In this document: piece after piece, positions 1 to 8,923 of the stretch
How positions within the stretch are numbered: the stretch's first letter is position 1
How the letters are laid out: each line of letters begins with the position of its first letter
From: Fuerstiella sp041398845
GTDB lineage: Bacteria; Planctomycetota; Planctomycetia; Planctomycetales; Planctomycetaceae
Direction: 5' to 3'
Length of the DNA: 64,000 nucleotides
Assembly: GCA_041398845.1 (NCBI GenBank)
Contig: JAWKTZ010000013.1
Location: forward strand, 161,959 to 225,958
Program-made: the position numbers and the translations under genes
The notes under the pieces: model-generated
Databases searched by the model: none
What the model saw: the letters and a program-made list of their open reading frames with translations, nothing else
Told to the model about the DNA's origin: nothing

Positions 1-543
1 GCCGGCAAGACCAGTCTTCTGGAAGCTACTGCCAGACACTGGAACGGCACTCGTTCGATGGCTGTCCTTGTGGGAGATCTCGCGACCGAACGCGATGCCG
101 ATCGCCTGCGGCCGTTTGTCCCCGTACAGCAGTTGACCACCGGCGGAGCCTGTCATCTTGAACTGTCGCTGGTCGAACAGGGACTGGCTCGACTTCCGGC
201 CGGAGATGTCGAATTTCTGTTTATCGAAAACATCGGAAACCTGGTGTGCCCTGCGTCTCATGACCTGGCCGAACATCTGCGCATCGCCCTGCTGAGCACA
301 ACGGAAGGTGATGACAAACCCGGCAAGTATCCCAAAATGTTTCGCACCAGCGACGCTCTGGTCATCAGCAAAACAGATTTGCTTCCGTATGTTCCGTTCC
401 GTATCGACGCTGCCGTGGACGATGCGAGGAAGATTCAGCCGGAACTGAAGGCGTTCGGTGTATGTTCACTGACCGGTGAAGGAGTTGCTGAATGGTGTGC
501 GTTTCTGGACGCAGCCAGAACGGCGATGCTGTCAGCCTGCTAA
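1..543 (+). CDS. hypB: Hydrogenase nickel-incorporation GTPase HypB, 5' end missing
   Basis: This is the C-terminal part of a SIMIBI-class GTPase that delivers nickel to [NiFe]-hydrogenase (or urease) during metallocentre assembly in the cytoplasm. The reading frame is open from base 1, where AGKTS is the end of a P-loop (GxxGxGKTS). Later motifs are VGDLATERDADR (switch region), the GGACHLE segment, FIENIGNLVCP (Walker B/metal region) and SKTDLL (the NKxD-type guanine-specificity motif). The N-terminus and any His-rich nickel-binding leader lie outside the window. The stop codon overlaps the stop of the convergent downstream gene by two to three bases. Family assignment is firm; whether a hydrogenase is encoded nearby cannot be seen. 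Confidence 0.9.
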   Translation, partial: AGKTSLLEATARHWNGTRSMAVLVGDLATERDADRLRPFVPVQQLTTGGACHLELSLVEQGLARLPAGDVEFLFIENIGNLVCPASHDLAEHLRIALLSTTEGDDKPGKYPKMFRTSDALVISKTDLLPYVPFRIDAAVDDARKIQPELKAFGVCSLTGEGVAEWCAFLDAARTAMLSAC

Positions 544-1547
544 ACGAAAGGGCCGGTGTACGATGTGAGTGCTTTCATATAATTGGAGCGTTCCAGTGCG
601 GCGGCGTCCGGGCAGTTCTTATAGCTCATGCCGCCTTTGAACTGCGACACCGATTGGTAACCATGTTCCTGCAGCCACGCCCGCATGTCGTCCAGCATGG
701 TCTTTACGATGTTCGGACCGCGACGCAGAATGGAACTGGCAATCATCGTGACGTCGGCTCCGGCCATGAGCAGTTTGACCACGTCTTTGTGGTCGTGAAT
801 GCCGGATGTGGCCGCCAGGGAGGCTTTGACCTGGCCGCGCAGAATGGCGATCCACCGCAGCGGCAATCGCATTTCACTGGAATGACTCAGGTCAATGCGA
901 GCATCAATCTGCATTGTTTCAAGGTTGATGTCCGGCTGCATAAACCGGTTGAACAGCACCAGGCCGTCGGCTCCGGATTCGCTCAGACGCATGGCAAAGT
1001 TGGCCAGCGAACTGAAGTACGGCCCGATCTTCACGGCCAGAGGAATGCGAATCTGCGATTTGACCTCCGCCACCAGTTCCAGGTAGTTCTCTTCGATCTG
1101 AGCCGCCGTGACGCTGGCATCGGTTGGCAGGTAGTACATGTTCAGTTCCAGAGCACTCGCTCCGGCCGATTCAATCTTCTTTGCGTAGCGAGTCCAGCCG
1201 CCTTTGGTGACTCCGTTCAGGCTGCCGATAATCGGAACGTCAACCGTGTTGCACGCCGTTTCGATTGTTCGCAGGTATTCGTCCGCACCCGTGTTGTAGT
1301 CGTCCAGCTCAGGAAAATAGCTCGACGCTTCGGCGAAGGATTCGCCGCCATATTCGGAAAGTGACCCGAACTGAAATTCCTCGAATTCCACCTGTTCTTC
1401 AAACAGTGACGGCATCACAACGGCCGCCACACCAGCCGCTTCAAGATCTCGCAGCATGCTCATGTTCGCGTTCGACGGACTGGCCGATGCGACAATCGGG
1501 TTTTTAAGCTGCATTCCCAGGTAGTCAGTGGTGAGGTGAACGGTCAT
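540..1547 (-). CDS. Dihydroorotate dehydrogenase-like flavoprotein
   Basis: A 335-residue FMN-binding TIM-barrel protein of the PyrD-like family often found beside nifJ. The N-terminus reads MTVHLTTDYLGMQLKNPIV, the usual start of this group, so ATG 1547 is preferred over an upstream start that would add 32 unrelated residues. Conserved features include ASASPSNANM, PIIGSLNG, ELNMYYLP, LAVKIGPYFSS, and a phosphate-binding end resembling GIHDHKDVVKLLMAGADVT. It lies 105 bp downstream of nifJ on the same strand, so co-transcription is likely. The true substrate is uncertain: this subfamily is usually annotated as dihydroorotate-dehydrogenase-like rather than PyrD, and its neighbourhood points to ferredoxin-linked redox chemistry rather than pyrimidine synthesis. 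Confidence 0.85.
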   Translation of the reverse strand: MTVHLTTDYLGMQLKNPIVASASPSNANMSMLRDLEAAGVAAVVMPSLFEEQVEFEEFQFGSLSEYGGESFAEASSYFPELDDYNTGADEYLRTIETACNTVDVPIIGSLNGVTKGGWTRYAKKIESAGASALELNMYYLPTDASVTAAQIEENYLELVAEVKSQIRIPLAVKIGPYFSSLANFAMRLSESGADGLVLFNRFMQPDINLETMQIDARIDLSHSSEMRLPLRWIAILRGQVKASLAATSGIHDHKDVVKLLMAGADVTMIASSILRRGPNIVKTMLDDMRAWLQEHGYQSVSQFKGGMSYKNCPDAAALERSNYMKALTSYTGPFV

Positions 1548-1652
1548 GTTGGTTTCGTTTCCATGTTTGTCTGTGAACGGCCACAATAATCCGTGCGCGG
1601 CACACTCAGCCTGAACGGCAGGGATGTGCCACTCGATTCGCATGCGGACGTC

Positions 1653-4600
1653 TTAACTTTCCACGCTGGCAATTTCCCGCTCCATCCCCGCCATCTGTTC
1701 ATAAAAGTGCCATTGGTCCCGGATGTCTTCCTGAGCCAGTGCGAACAGTCGTTCGGCTTCCTGGGGATTTGTACGAGCCAGTGTTGCAAAGCGAGCCTCC
1801 TTCGCTGCGAATTCACGGAATGACATCCGGGGCTTGCGGCTGTCGAGTTGAAACGCGTGCTGACTTTCGTGAGCCAGCCGGGGGTCATAGCGGTACAGCG
1901 GCCAGTAGCCGCTGTTCACGGCATCCTTCTGGCGCGACATCATCTGTGACATTTCAATGCCGTGAGCAATGCACGGACTGTACGCCAGAATGATCGACGG
2001 ACCGTGGTACGATTCGGCTTCTTCAAACGCCTTGATTGCCTGATTCGGGTTGGCTCCCATGGCGACTTTCGCCACGTACACGTGACCGTAATCGACCGCA
2101 ATCATGCCGAGGTCTTTCTTGCGAATTGTCTTGCCTCCCGCAGCAAACTTGGCAATCGCGGCACGCGGAGTCGACTTGGACGCCTGACCGCCCGTGTTGG
2201 AATACACTTCCGTATCCAGGACCAGAATATTGACGTTCTCGTTGGACGCCATCACGTGATCGAGGCCGCCGAAGCCGATGTCGTACGCCCAGCCGTCGCC
2301 GCCAACAATCCACACACTCTTCTGAACCAGGTAATCCAGCGATGCCAGCAGTTCGTTCGCGTCGGCAGTTCCCAGAACCGTCAGCATCTCTCGCAATCGG
2401 CCGACTCGTTCGCGTTGCGCCCGCACATCGGCCTCCGTGTTCTGCACGGCGTTCAGCACGTCGTCGACGAGTGAAACGTCGAGCTGCATCCGCAGTGGCT
2501 GAAGCAATCCGCGAACCCGCTCGTGTTGATGGTTCACGGCGAGCCTCATGCCGAGCCCGAATTCGGCATTGTCTTCGAACAGCGAATTCGACCATGCGGG
2601 ACCTCGCCCTTCGCTGTTGGTGGTCCACGGAGTTGTTGGCAGGTTTCCGCCAAAGATCGAGGAACAGCCGGTCGCATTGGCAATCAGCAGACGGTCACCG
2701 AACAACTGCGTCATGAGTTTCAAATAAGGCGTTTCGCCGCAGCCGGCACACGCTCCGGAATACTCGAACAGCGGCTGAAGCAACTGCGTCCCTTTGACCT
2801 GATCGTGCCTGACCGTGGATCGATCCAGTTCAGGAATCGACAGGAAGAAGTCGTAGTTTCTGCGTTCATCATGGAGATGTTCGTCCTTGGGTTCCATGTT
2901 GATGGCTTTATGCTTTGCAACTTCCTTGCTGCGCGCGGGACAGACTTCCACGCACACTCCACAACCCGTGCAGTCGTCGGGAGCCACCTGAATCGTCATG
3001 CGATGCCCGGGCAGATCCTTTCCGCTGACTTCCAGCGTCTGAAACATCGAGGGAGCGTTCTCGACACACGCTGGTTCGAAGGCTTTGGAACGAATGGCAG
3101 CATGAGGACACACAAACGCACACAGGCCGCACTGAATGCAGATGTCCGGGTCCCAGATGGGAATTGACTGAGCAATACTGCGCCGTTCGTACTTCGACGT
3201 GCCCGTCATAAATGTCCCGTCCACCGGAAGAGCACTCACCGGCAGCCGATCACCCATGCCGGACAGAATGACGCCCGTCACTTTCCTGACGAAGTCCGGA
3301 GCATCATCCGGAACGGCCAGTTGACGATGAATGGTCGACGTCGCTTCGGCGGGAACGTGGACCTGCCTGAGTTCTTCCAGCGTTTGATCAACGGCATCGC
3401 AGTTTCTGCGAACAAGGCTTTCGCCCTTCCGACCATACGACTTCCGGATCGCGTCTTTGATGCGTTCAATGGCTTCCTCTTTCGGCAGAACTCCGGACAG
3501 AGCGAAGAAGCACGTCTGCATCACGGTGTTCGTGCGTCCGCCCAGGCCTGCGTTCATCGCCAGCCGGTACGCGTCAACGACATGGAACTTCAGTTGCCTG
3601 TCAATGATCTGCCGCTGAGCTTCCACGGGAAGCCGGTCCCACACTTCGTCGGGCCCATAGGGACTGTTCAGCAGAAAGGTGGCTCCGTGATCCGCAACCG
3701 ACAGCACGTCACGAGTTCCCATGAACTGAAACTGATGACAGGCAACGAAGTCTGCCTTCTGAATCAGATATGTCGCATGAATCGGATCCGGACTGAAACG
3801 CAAATGGGAAACTGTGACAGCTCCGGCTTTTTTCGAATCGTAAACGAAATATCCCTGAGCGTTCAGCGGCGTACTTTCACCGACGATCTTCACGGAATTC
3901 TTGTTGGCTCCGACCGTGCCGTCACTGCCGAGTCCATAGAACACCGAGCGCCGCACATTGTCCGGTTCTGCGAAGCGGTCTTCGTCAACCGGCAGGCTCA
4001 GATGAGTCACATCGTCCGTGATCCCTACGGTGAAATGCTGCTTCGGAGCGGTGTGCTGCAGATTGTCGAAGACCGCCGCCGCCATCGCCGGAGTAAACTC
4101 CTTCGACGACAGGCCGTAACGTCCTCCCATTACCAGCGGCAGGGGATGCAGGCCACCCTTCGCCACCGACCAGCGTTCTGACAACGCTGCCACGACATCC
4201 TGATACAACGGTTCCCCAACCGCTCCGGGTTCTTTGGTGCGATCCAGCACGGCAATCTGTCTGACGCTGTCCGGAATTGCATCGACAAAACGAACGACGT
4301 CAAACGGACGATACAGCCGAACCTTCAGCAGCCCAACCTTTTCACCCGACGCACACATCGCCGTTACCGCTTCTTCGGTTGCTCCACATCCGGAACCCAT
4401 CATCACGATGATCCGTTCCGCATCATCCGCACCGATGTAATCAAACAGGTGATAGCGGCGTCCCGACAACGCGGCGAACTGGTCCATCGTCTGCTGCACA
4501 ATATCCGGCGTTTCACTGTAGAACGTGTTGGCAGCTTCGCGAGCCTGAAAAAACACGTCCGGATTCTGAGCCGTTCCACGCAGCACCGGGCGGTCCGGAG

Positions 4601-5225
4601 TTAATGCTCGATCACGAAACGCCTGAATCGCGTTGCCGTCCATCATCTGCTGAATGACAGTTTCCGGAAGCAGACTGATCCTGTTCAGTTCATGAGATGT
4701 GCGAAATCCGTCAAAGAAATGCAGGAACGGCAGTCGTGCTCTGAGCGTTGTGCTGTGAGCGATAACGCTCAGGTCGTGCGACTCCTGCACACTCCCGGAA
4801 CACAACATGGCCCATCCGGTCATGCGCGCCGCCATGACATCGCTGTGGTCGCCAAAGATCGACAGAGCATGAGTTGCGACGCTGCGAGCGGCCACATGAA
4901 AGACGGCCGGAGTCAGTTCGCCGGCGATCTTGAACATGTTGGGCAACATCAACAGCAGCCCCTGTGATGCCGTGAATGTCGTGGTCAGAGCTCCGGCCTG
5001 AAGTGAACCATGAACCGCTCCGGCCGCTCCACCTTCGCTCTGCATCTCGATGACGTGCGGGACGTTCCCAAACACGTTCTTTCGACCACGTGACGCCCAT
5101 GCGTCCGCGAGTTCTCCCATCGGTGACGCAGGCGTAATGGGATAAATTGCAATCACTTCGCTGACGGCATACGCCACATTGGCGGCGGCTTCGTTTCCGT
5201 CGATTGTCACAGCTTGCTGATCCAT
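1653..5225 (-). CDS. nifJ: Pyruvate:ferredoxin (flavodoxin) oxidoreductase
   Basis: A 1190-residue single-chain PFOR, the normal length for the family. It oxidises pyruvate and CoA to acetyl-CoA and CO2 and reduces ferredoxin or flavodoxin. The N-terminal domain I carries the YPITPASPMGELAD motif. A ferredoxin-like domain follows near residues 690-760 with two 4Fe-4S motifs (CIQCGLCAFVCP and CTGCGVCVEVCP). The C-terminal thiamine-diphosphate domain has SGACAGCGETPYLK near 825 and GGDGWAYDIGFGG. ATG 5225 is chosen because AGGAG sits six bases upstream; a TTG two codons earlier is less likely. Neighbours are a ferredoxin-NADP reductase upstream and a DHOD-like protein downstream. The gene implies anaerobic or micro-oxic pyruvate metabolism, or synthesis of low-potential electrons. 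Confidence 0.96.
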   Translation of the reverse strand: MDQQAVTIDGNEAAANVAYAVSEVIAIYPITPASPMGELADAWASRGRKNVFGNVPHVIEMQSEGGAAGAVHGSLQAGALTTTFTASQGLLLMLPNMFKIAGELTPAVFHVAARSVATHALSIFGDHSDVMAARMTGWAMLCSGSVQESHDLSVIAHSTTLRARLPFLHFFDGFRTSHELNRISLLPETVIQQMMDGNAIQAFRDRALTPDRPVLRGTAQNPDVFFQAREAANTFYSETPDIVQQTMDQFAALSGRRYHLFDYIGADDAERIIVMMGSGCGATEEAVTAMCASGEKVGLLKVRLYRPFDVVRFVDAIPDSVRQIAVLDRTKEPGAVGEPLYQDVVAALSERWSVAKGGLHPLPLVMGGRYGLSSKEFTPAMAAAVFDNLQHTAPKQHFTVGITDDVTHLSLPVDEDRFAEPDNVRRSVFYGLGSDGTVGANKNSVKIVGESTPLNAQGYFVYDSKKAGAVTVSHLRFSPDPIHATYLIQKADFVACHQFQFMGTRDVLSVADHGATFLLNSPYGPDEVWDRLPVEAQRQIIDRQLKFHVVDAYRLAMNAGLGGRTNTVMQTCFFALSGVLPKEEAIERIKDAIRKSYGRKGESLVRRNCDAVDQTLEELRQVHVPAEATSTIHRQLAVPDDAPDFVRKVTGVILSGMGDRLPVSALPVDGTFMTGTSKYERRSIAQSIPIWDPDICIQCGLCAFVCPHAAIRSKAFEPACVENAPSMFQTLEVSGKDLPGHRMTIQVAPDDCTGCGVCVEVCPARSKEVAKHKAINMEPKDEHLHDERRNYDFFLSIPELDRSTVRHDQVKGTQLLQPLFEYSGACAGCGETPYLKLMTQLFGDRLLIANATGCSSIFGGNLPTTPWTTNSEGRGPAWSNSLFEDNAEFGLGMRLAVNHQHERVRGLLQPLRMQLDVSLVDDVLNAVQNTEADVRAQRERVGRLREMLTVLGTADANELLASLDYLVQKSVWIVGGDGWAYDIGFGGLDHVMASNENVNILVLDTEVYSNTGGQASKSTPRAAIAKFAAGGKTIRKKDLGMIAVDYGHVYVAKVAMGANPNQAIKAFEEAESYHGPSIILAYSPCIAHGIEMSQMMSRQKDAVNSGYWPLYRYDPRLAHESQHAFQLDSRKPRMSFREFAAKEARFATLARTNPQEAERLFALAQEDIRDQWHFYEQMAGMEREIASVES

Positions 5226-5305
5226 GAACAACTCCTGTCAGAGAGACGGAGTCCTGAATAGCAATTGGAATGCCGTTCGGAAGATGACTGGAAAAGTTCA
5301 CCCCG

Positions 5306-5400
5306 GAGGCTATCTGAAAAAGGGGTCTGACCCTCTCCGGGCAGCCGTCTTCCAAAGGGCTGCCCTCCAAAGGGTCAGCCCCCTTTTTCAGATAGCCTCT
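5306..5400. repeat. Palindromic GGGGTCTGACCC repeat, copy A1
   Basis: A near-perfect inverted repeat with ends GAGGCTATCTGAAAAAGGGG and its complement, and inner arms CTCCGGGCAGCC and GGCTGCCC. It fills the gap between nifJ and the ferredoxin-NADP reductase gene. The same sequence family recurs at 31364-31458, 46380-46479, 51284-51409 and 51564-51662. No protein is encoded. It would fold into a long hairpin in RNA or single-stranded DNA, as REP/MITE-like elements do. Confidence 0.9.
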
Positions 5401-6313
5401 ACCAGTACTTTTCGAAATGGATGTTTCCCGGATCGTGAGGCCGATCCAGCCGATAGCCCTGCTCAACCAGTGTTTCTATCATGCCTTTCGGATCGGGAAA
5501 CGAATGTTCTCCGTCAGGATCGCGCCGAGGAGCTCCGATCATCTGCGGATTCCCGCACAGAAAAGCGTGCGACGTCGCGGCATCGGGAATCCAGCCAAGC
5601 AACTGTCGCAGGCGATCTCCCTGAAACAATTCCTGCAGATACTGCTTTCCGACATAGCCGGGATGATCACGATCGATATTCTCCGACTCACGCGTTGTCA
5701 GCGTGACGTAACGAAAGTTGGGAAACTGCTTCTCAAGTTCGCGGTGAGTGCTCAGGTACGCCAGATCACGCAGATGTCGCACACAGACAAACGATGCGAT
5801 GCGGCCCTGATGCCGACTTCCCAGCAACTGCCGGATCATGGCGTTGTGCGGTGCCTCACCCGTACCGGTGGCAAAAAACAGCACGTCGCGATCCGGCGCA
5901 ACAGGAGCCAGTGTGTACGTCCCTTTTGCCTGCCGCCCCACGTAAATCCGATGTCCGGTTTTCATCGCAAAAATGCGAGGAGTCAATGACGGAGGAAAAT
6001 CAGAATCCTTCCGGACCAGCGCAATGTAGAACTCCAGAAAACGACTTCCTTCCAGAGGAACCAGATGACAGTGATCGTCCAGAATCGGACAACTGATCGA
6101 ATACGCCCGGCGAATGAGCTGGTGTCGCGAATCGTCGAAAGGGTCGACTTGATCCAGACGCCTTTCGTCAGTAAACAATCCCAAAGTCGTGTATTGACCC
6201 GGTTCGAAACAGATTGCACCGTCATCCGGCTCGACTCGCATCACCATCAGGTCACTGTGGGCGAAGCGGATTTCGGTAACGGTGGCATTGTACTCCGGGT
6301 GATCGTGAGTCAT
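5399..6313 (-). CDS. Ferredoxin--NADP+ reductase
   Basis: A 304-residue FAD-dependent oxidoreductase that moves electrons between ferredoxin or flavodoxin and NADP(H). The FAD-binding motif is RRAYSISCP near residue 70, with FEPGQYTTLGLF before it. The NADP-binding domain shows FFATGTGEAPHNAMI and HAFLCGNPQMIG, and the C-terminus IHFEKYW ends in the aromatic residue that stacks on FAD in bacterial enzymes. ATG 6313 is the only convincing start. The last codons and the TAG stop run into the end of palindromic repeat A1, so the element appears to have landed at the very 3' end of the gene. Upstream of nifJ on the same strand, it probably recycles the reduced ferredoxin that PFOR makes. Confidence 0.92.
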   Translation of the reverse strand: MTHDHPEYNATVTEIRFAHSDLMVMRVEPDDGAICFEPGQYTTLGLFTDERRLDQVDPFDDSRHQLIRRAYSISCPILDDHCHLVPLEGSRFLEFYIALVRKDSDFPPSLTPRIFAMKTGHRIYVGRQAKGTYTLAPVAPDRDVLFFATGTGEAPHNAMIRQLLGSRHQGRIASFVCVRHLRDLAYLSTHRELEKQFPNFRYVTLTTRESENIDRDHPGYVGKQYLQELFQGDRLRQLLGWIPDAATSHAFLCGNPQMIGAPRRDPDGEHSFPDPKGMIETLVEQGYRLDRPHDPGNIHFEKYW

Positions 6314-6656
6314 GTGTCCACGGGCTTCCTTAACGGGTCAGAAACAGATGGCCGTCGCCATGGCCGTCCACGATTTCTCCCCGAGTCATCACCATTCGAA
6401 ACTGGAATCTCTGCGATGGCGACGGATGTTACAGAAAACTCTGTGTCGTTTGCCAGCTTCAGGCATGGAAGTGATCGGAGCCTCACCGTTCCTCAGGCAA
6501 TGACGCCAGAGGTCGGGATCACGAAGTTGGTCTCGTCGATACTGACGCACAGATCTGTGATCAGCGTGAACACGGCCGCGTCCGGTTCCTGAATCAGTTT
6601 GTGCTGATTCAGAATGCCTTCGTTGTGAACGTCCCGGTCGATGCCGTTCAGCAGAT
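6314..6656. other. Intergenic region upstream of the ferredoxin-NADP reductase gene
   Basis: No convincing gene is seen in these 343 bases. The part next to 6313 must hold the promoter of the ferredoxin-NADP reductase gene; no clear -35/-10 pair was recognised. On the minus strand a coding-like stretch without a start codon (6493-6650, ending VIPTSGVIA) directly follows the permease gene in another frame. It may be a gene remnant. Confidence 0.5.
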
Positions 6657-7886
6657 TCAGTCGCTCAGCATCACGGCCAGTTGGCGTGTTCCGTCGAACT
6701 GGCGACAGGCGGATACGAAAATGGCCAGCAGCGGCACAGCCAGAATCGCTCCGGCAGCACCCCATAGCCACGTCCAGTAGGTGAGCGACAGGATGACGAT
6801 GAGCGGATTCAGACTCATCGAACGTCCCAGAATTGAAGGTGTCACAAAGTTGCCTTCCACAGCCGTCAGCAGCAGATAAGCCACCGGTGCCAGCGCGGCG
6901 TAGGCAATGGAATCGAATGCGAACAGAGAAACCAGAGACACGACGCCGGCTCCGATCAGTCCACCGATGTAGGGCAGAAAATTCAACAAAGTCGCCATCA
7001 CTCCCCACAGCATCGCATTGGGCACGCCAATAATCCACAGAGCCAGCGCCACGCAGATTCCAAGGCAGCTATTGATCACTGTGACCGTCAACAGATAACG
7101 TGACACGCTCTTTTCCACAAACGCAATGGCGCTTTCGCCGGAGACGGTTGATGTTGAACTGGCAATATGCATTCCTCGCCCGATCCGATCGATGAGGGAT
7201 TCGCCTTTCGCGAGAAAGAAGAACGTCAGTACCAAAGCCAGCAGCAGTCCGGCAGAAGCCTGCCATGTGGAATTCAGCAGTTCCGACACCAGCGACTTCG
7301 GCTTCACAACCACCGGTTGAGGAGCGTCAGCCGACTCTTCCGGAGTCGTCGTTGTCGATTTCTCGACGGCATCTGAAATCTCCTTTGAAGCGGCATGGAA
7401 ACTCTCCAGGGAGCCCTGCAGCGGTTCCAGTTTGCGTTCGAGCTGCCGGATTTTGAATCGAATGGGAGTTCGGGCGATCCATTCAGACGCCGGGGCGATG
7501 ATCTGTGAGGCGAGCAGCAGAATCAGTGTGAAGACGGTTGCCAGAGTCAACAGAGCGGCGATGACTTCGGGAACACCACCGATGGTCAGACGCCGGACGA
7601 TCGGGCGAAGTGCAAGGGCCAGCACCGCCGCAGCCACAATCGGAATCAGCACCGCCGCAGCAATGTACAGCGCGTGTGTCAGGAGCAGGAATGCTATCAA
7701 CAGGGTCGCGGCCGTCCGCAGGTTTTCAGGCCAGTTGCCGGAATGAACATTCTGATTTACGTTGTTTGGAAAACCACGAACGTCAGACTCGATTGCAGAC
7801 TCGACGTCGCGGTCGCGAAGTTTTGCCGCACCAGGTTCCGGAATCACAGACATGACGGCGCTTTCGGAAAGTTGGTCACCGATCAT
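6657..7886 (-). CDS. AI-2E/PerM family membrane transporter
   Basis: A protein of about 409 residues with the eight-helix architecture of the AI-2E exporter family (Pfam AI-2E_transport). Helices start at about residue 55 (TLLIAFLLLTHALYI), and the typical conserved C-terminal block includes YIGGLIGAGVV, VTPSILGRSMSLNPLIV and WGAAGAILAVPLLAIF. A hydrophilic insert rich in Thr and Pro (near TTTTPEESADAPQ) sits between the second and third membrane regions. Members export autoinducer-2 or act as Na+/H+ antiporters, so the substrate is not predictable. The start is uncertain: ATG 7886 is taken, while TTG 7895 and ATG 7853 are possible. It precedes, on the same strand, the region holding small stress proteins. 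Confidence 0.85.
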   Translation of the reverse strand: MIGDQLSESAVMSVIPEPGAAKLRDRDVESAIESDVRGFPNNVNQNVHSGNWPENLRTAATLLIAFLLLTHALYIAAAVLIPIVAAAVLALALRPIVRRLTIGGVPEVIAALLTLATVFTLILLLASQIIAPASEWIARTPIRFKIRQLERKLEPLQGSLESFHAASKEISDAVEKSTTTTPEESADAPQPVVVKPKSLVSELLNSTWQASAGLLLALVLTFFFLAKGESLIDRIGRGMHIASSTSTVSGESAIAFVEKSVSRYLLTVTVINSCLGICVALALWIIGVPNAMLWGVMATLLNFLPYIGGLIGAGVVSLVSLFAFDSIAYAALAPVAYLLLTAVEGNFVTPSILGRSMSLNPLIVILSLTYWTWLWGAAGAILAVPLLAIFVSACRQFDGTRQLAVMLSD

Positions 7887-7953
7887 TGTCAACAATCAGC
7901 AACGAACGCCTGCGGACTCATACTGAACCGTTGAATCGAGCCGGTAACGTGCT

Positions 7954-8154
7954 CTACCACGGCTTGATTTTCCAGCCCACCACAATTCCCAGACCGAGAC
8001 ACCACAGCGCCGCCACGTCGGGCTTCTGGCGAGCATAATCGCGGACGTAGTCAACGATGTCCTGAGTGGGTTTCAGAGAACGACAGCCGCGGTCTGATGA
8101 GATTCGCTGCTGAGACGATGAACCGGATGCGGTTGATGCCTGCATGGTTGACAT
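7954..8154 (-). CDS. Small C-terminally anchored membrane protein (YqjD/DUF883-like)
   Basis: A 66-residue protein with a Ser/Gln-rich N-terminus and the C-terminal segment VRDYARQKPDVAALWCLGLG followed by IVVGWKIKPW. This matches the tail-anchor of the YqjD/ElaB (DUF883) family, which binds ribosomes and inserts in the inner membrane through its C-terminus in E. coli. AAGGAA lies six bases before ATG 8154. It is the last gene of a cluster of similar small stress-type proteins. Its detailed role is unknown. Confidence 0.7.
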   Translation of the reverse strand: MSTMQASTASGSSSQQRISSDRGCRSLKPTQDIVDYVRDYARQKPDVAALWCLGLGIVVGWKIKPW

Positions 8155-8285
8155 GGGAGTTCCTTAAAGGTTGAGTGATCGTGAATTGAGCTTCGTGCCG
8201 TTTGCGGGTCAGGACGCGTTCGGCGAAATATTGCTTAGGCCGAATCAAACAGCAGGACGCACATCGCTGACCTTGCTGACTTCCA

Positions 8286-8726
8286 TCAGAAGGCCGACTT
8301 CAATCGTCGTTTCAGCCAGTCGGAATTGCACCGCAGTTCTGTGGTTGAACGAGACATCACGCCGGCCTTTCGTTGAATCACCTTCCAGCCTGCCAGCAAC
8401 AGCAGCAATGCCGGGCCGACGCCACCCGCAAACGCAACGACGATGGTTGCCGCCCACACAGGCCAGTTGACGAAGTCTGCGAGCATCCACCCCAGTCCCA
8501 GCAACAACACGGGAACGGTGGCAAATGCCAGGATAAGTCCGAAGGCCAGCATCAGCAGCGCCGGGCCGGAGCCCGTTCGAAGCTGATGCAGGTCATGTAC
8601 GAACAGTCTTCCCTGAAGTTCAAGCAGGGCAATCAGATCGTGAACGAGAGACCCGAGACCAGGTTGAGAAGCCCTGATGCCGGCTCTGCCATTGCCGACC
8701 GATTTTCGTTGTTCCTGTATGTTCAT
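8286..8726 (-). CDS. YqjE-like phage-holin-superfamily membrane protein
   Basis: A 146-residue protein with two predicted transmembrane helices (PALLMLAFGLILAFATVPVL and VWAATIVVAFAGGVGPALLL) after an amphipathic segment SLVHDLIALLELQGRLFVHD. This layout is that of the YqjE / putative actinobacterial holin-X family, which accompanies YqjD-like proteins in stress operons. The start ATG 8726 overlaps the stop of the preceding gene as ATGA, which decides the start and indicates translational coupling. Confidence 0.75.
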   Translation of the reverse strand: MNIQEQRKSVGNGRAGIRASQPGLGSLVHDLIALLELQGRLFVHDLHQLRTGSGPALLMLAFGLILAFATVPVLLLGLGWMLADFVNWPVWAATIVVAFAGGVGPALLLLLAGWKVIQRKAGVMSRSTTELRCNSDWLKRRLKSAF

Positions 8727-8923
8727 TTTCGCTTCACCCACCATCCCAATGTCACACCCACAGCCAGTCCAAAAACGATCAGAGCAATCGGATACTCCCG
8801 CGCAACAGATTCAATCTGCTCCAGCGTCCGGTTCTTCGAAGACGATTTGTCCCCGTCCGAGCGGTCCTGCCTGGGACTCACTCCCCCTGACTGTCGATCG
8901 TGTTCCTGCATGCGGTTAATCAT
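8723..8923 (-). CDS. Small membrane-anchored protein of the DUF883/ElaB type
   Basis: A 66-residue protein with a charged N-terminal half and a C-terminal helix REYPIALIVFGLAVGVTLG ending in WWVKRK. It is the same design as the 66-residue protein at 7954-8154 but only distantly similar. Both ends overlap neighbours by four bases (ATGA), so it is the middle of a tightly coupled three-gene unit. Confidence 0.7.
   Translation of the reverse strand: MINRMQEHDRQSGGVSPRQDRSDGDKSSSKNRTLEQIESVAREYPIALIVFGLAVGVTLGWWVKRK

Noticed and set aside
492..1364. A long plus-strand frame over the DHOD-like gene
   Set aside because: Composition is that of an antisense shadow and the minus-strand protein is an obvious family member.
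6493..6650. Coding-like stretch after the permease gene on the minus strand
   Set aside because: It has no start codon, and the permease already ends normally, so it cannot be called a gene; possible remnant only.
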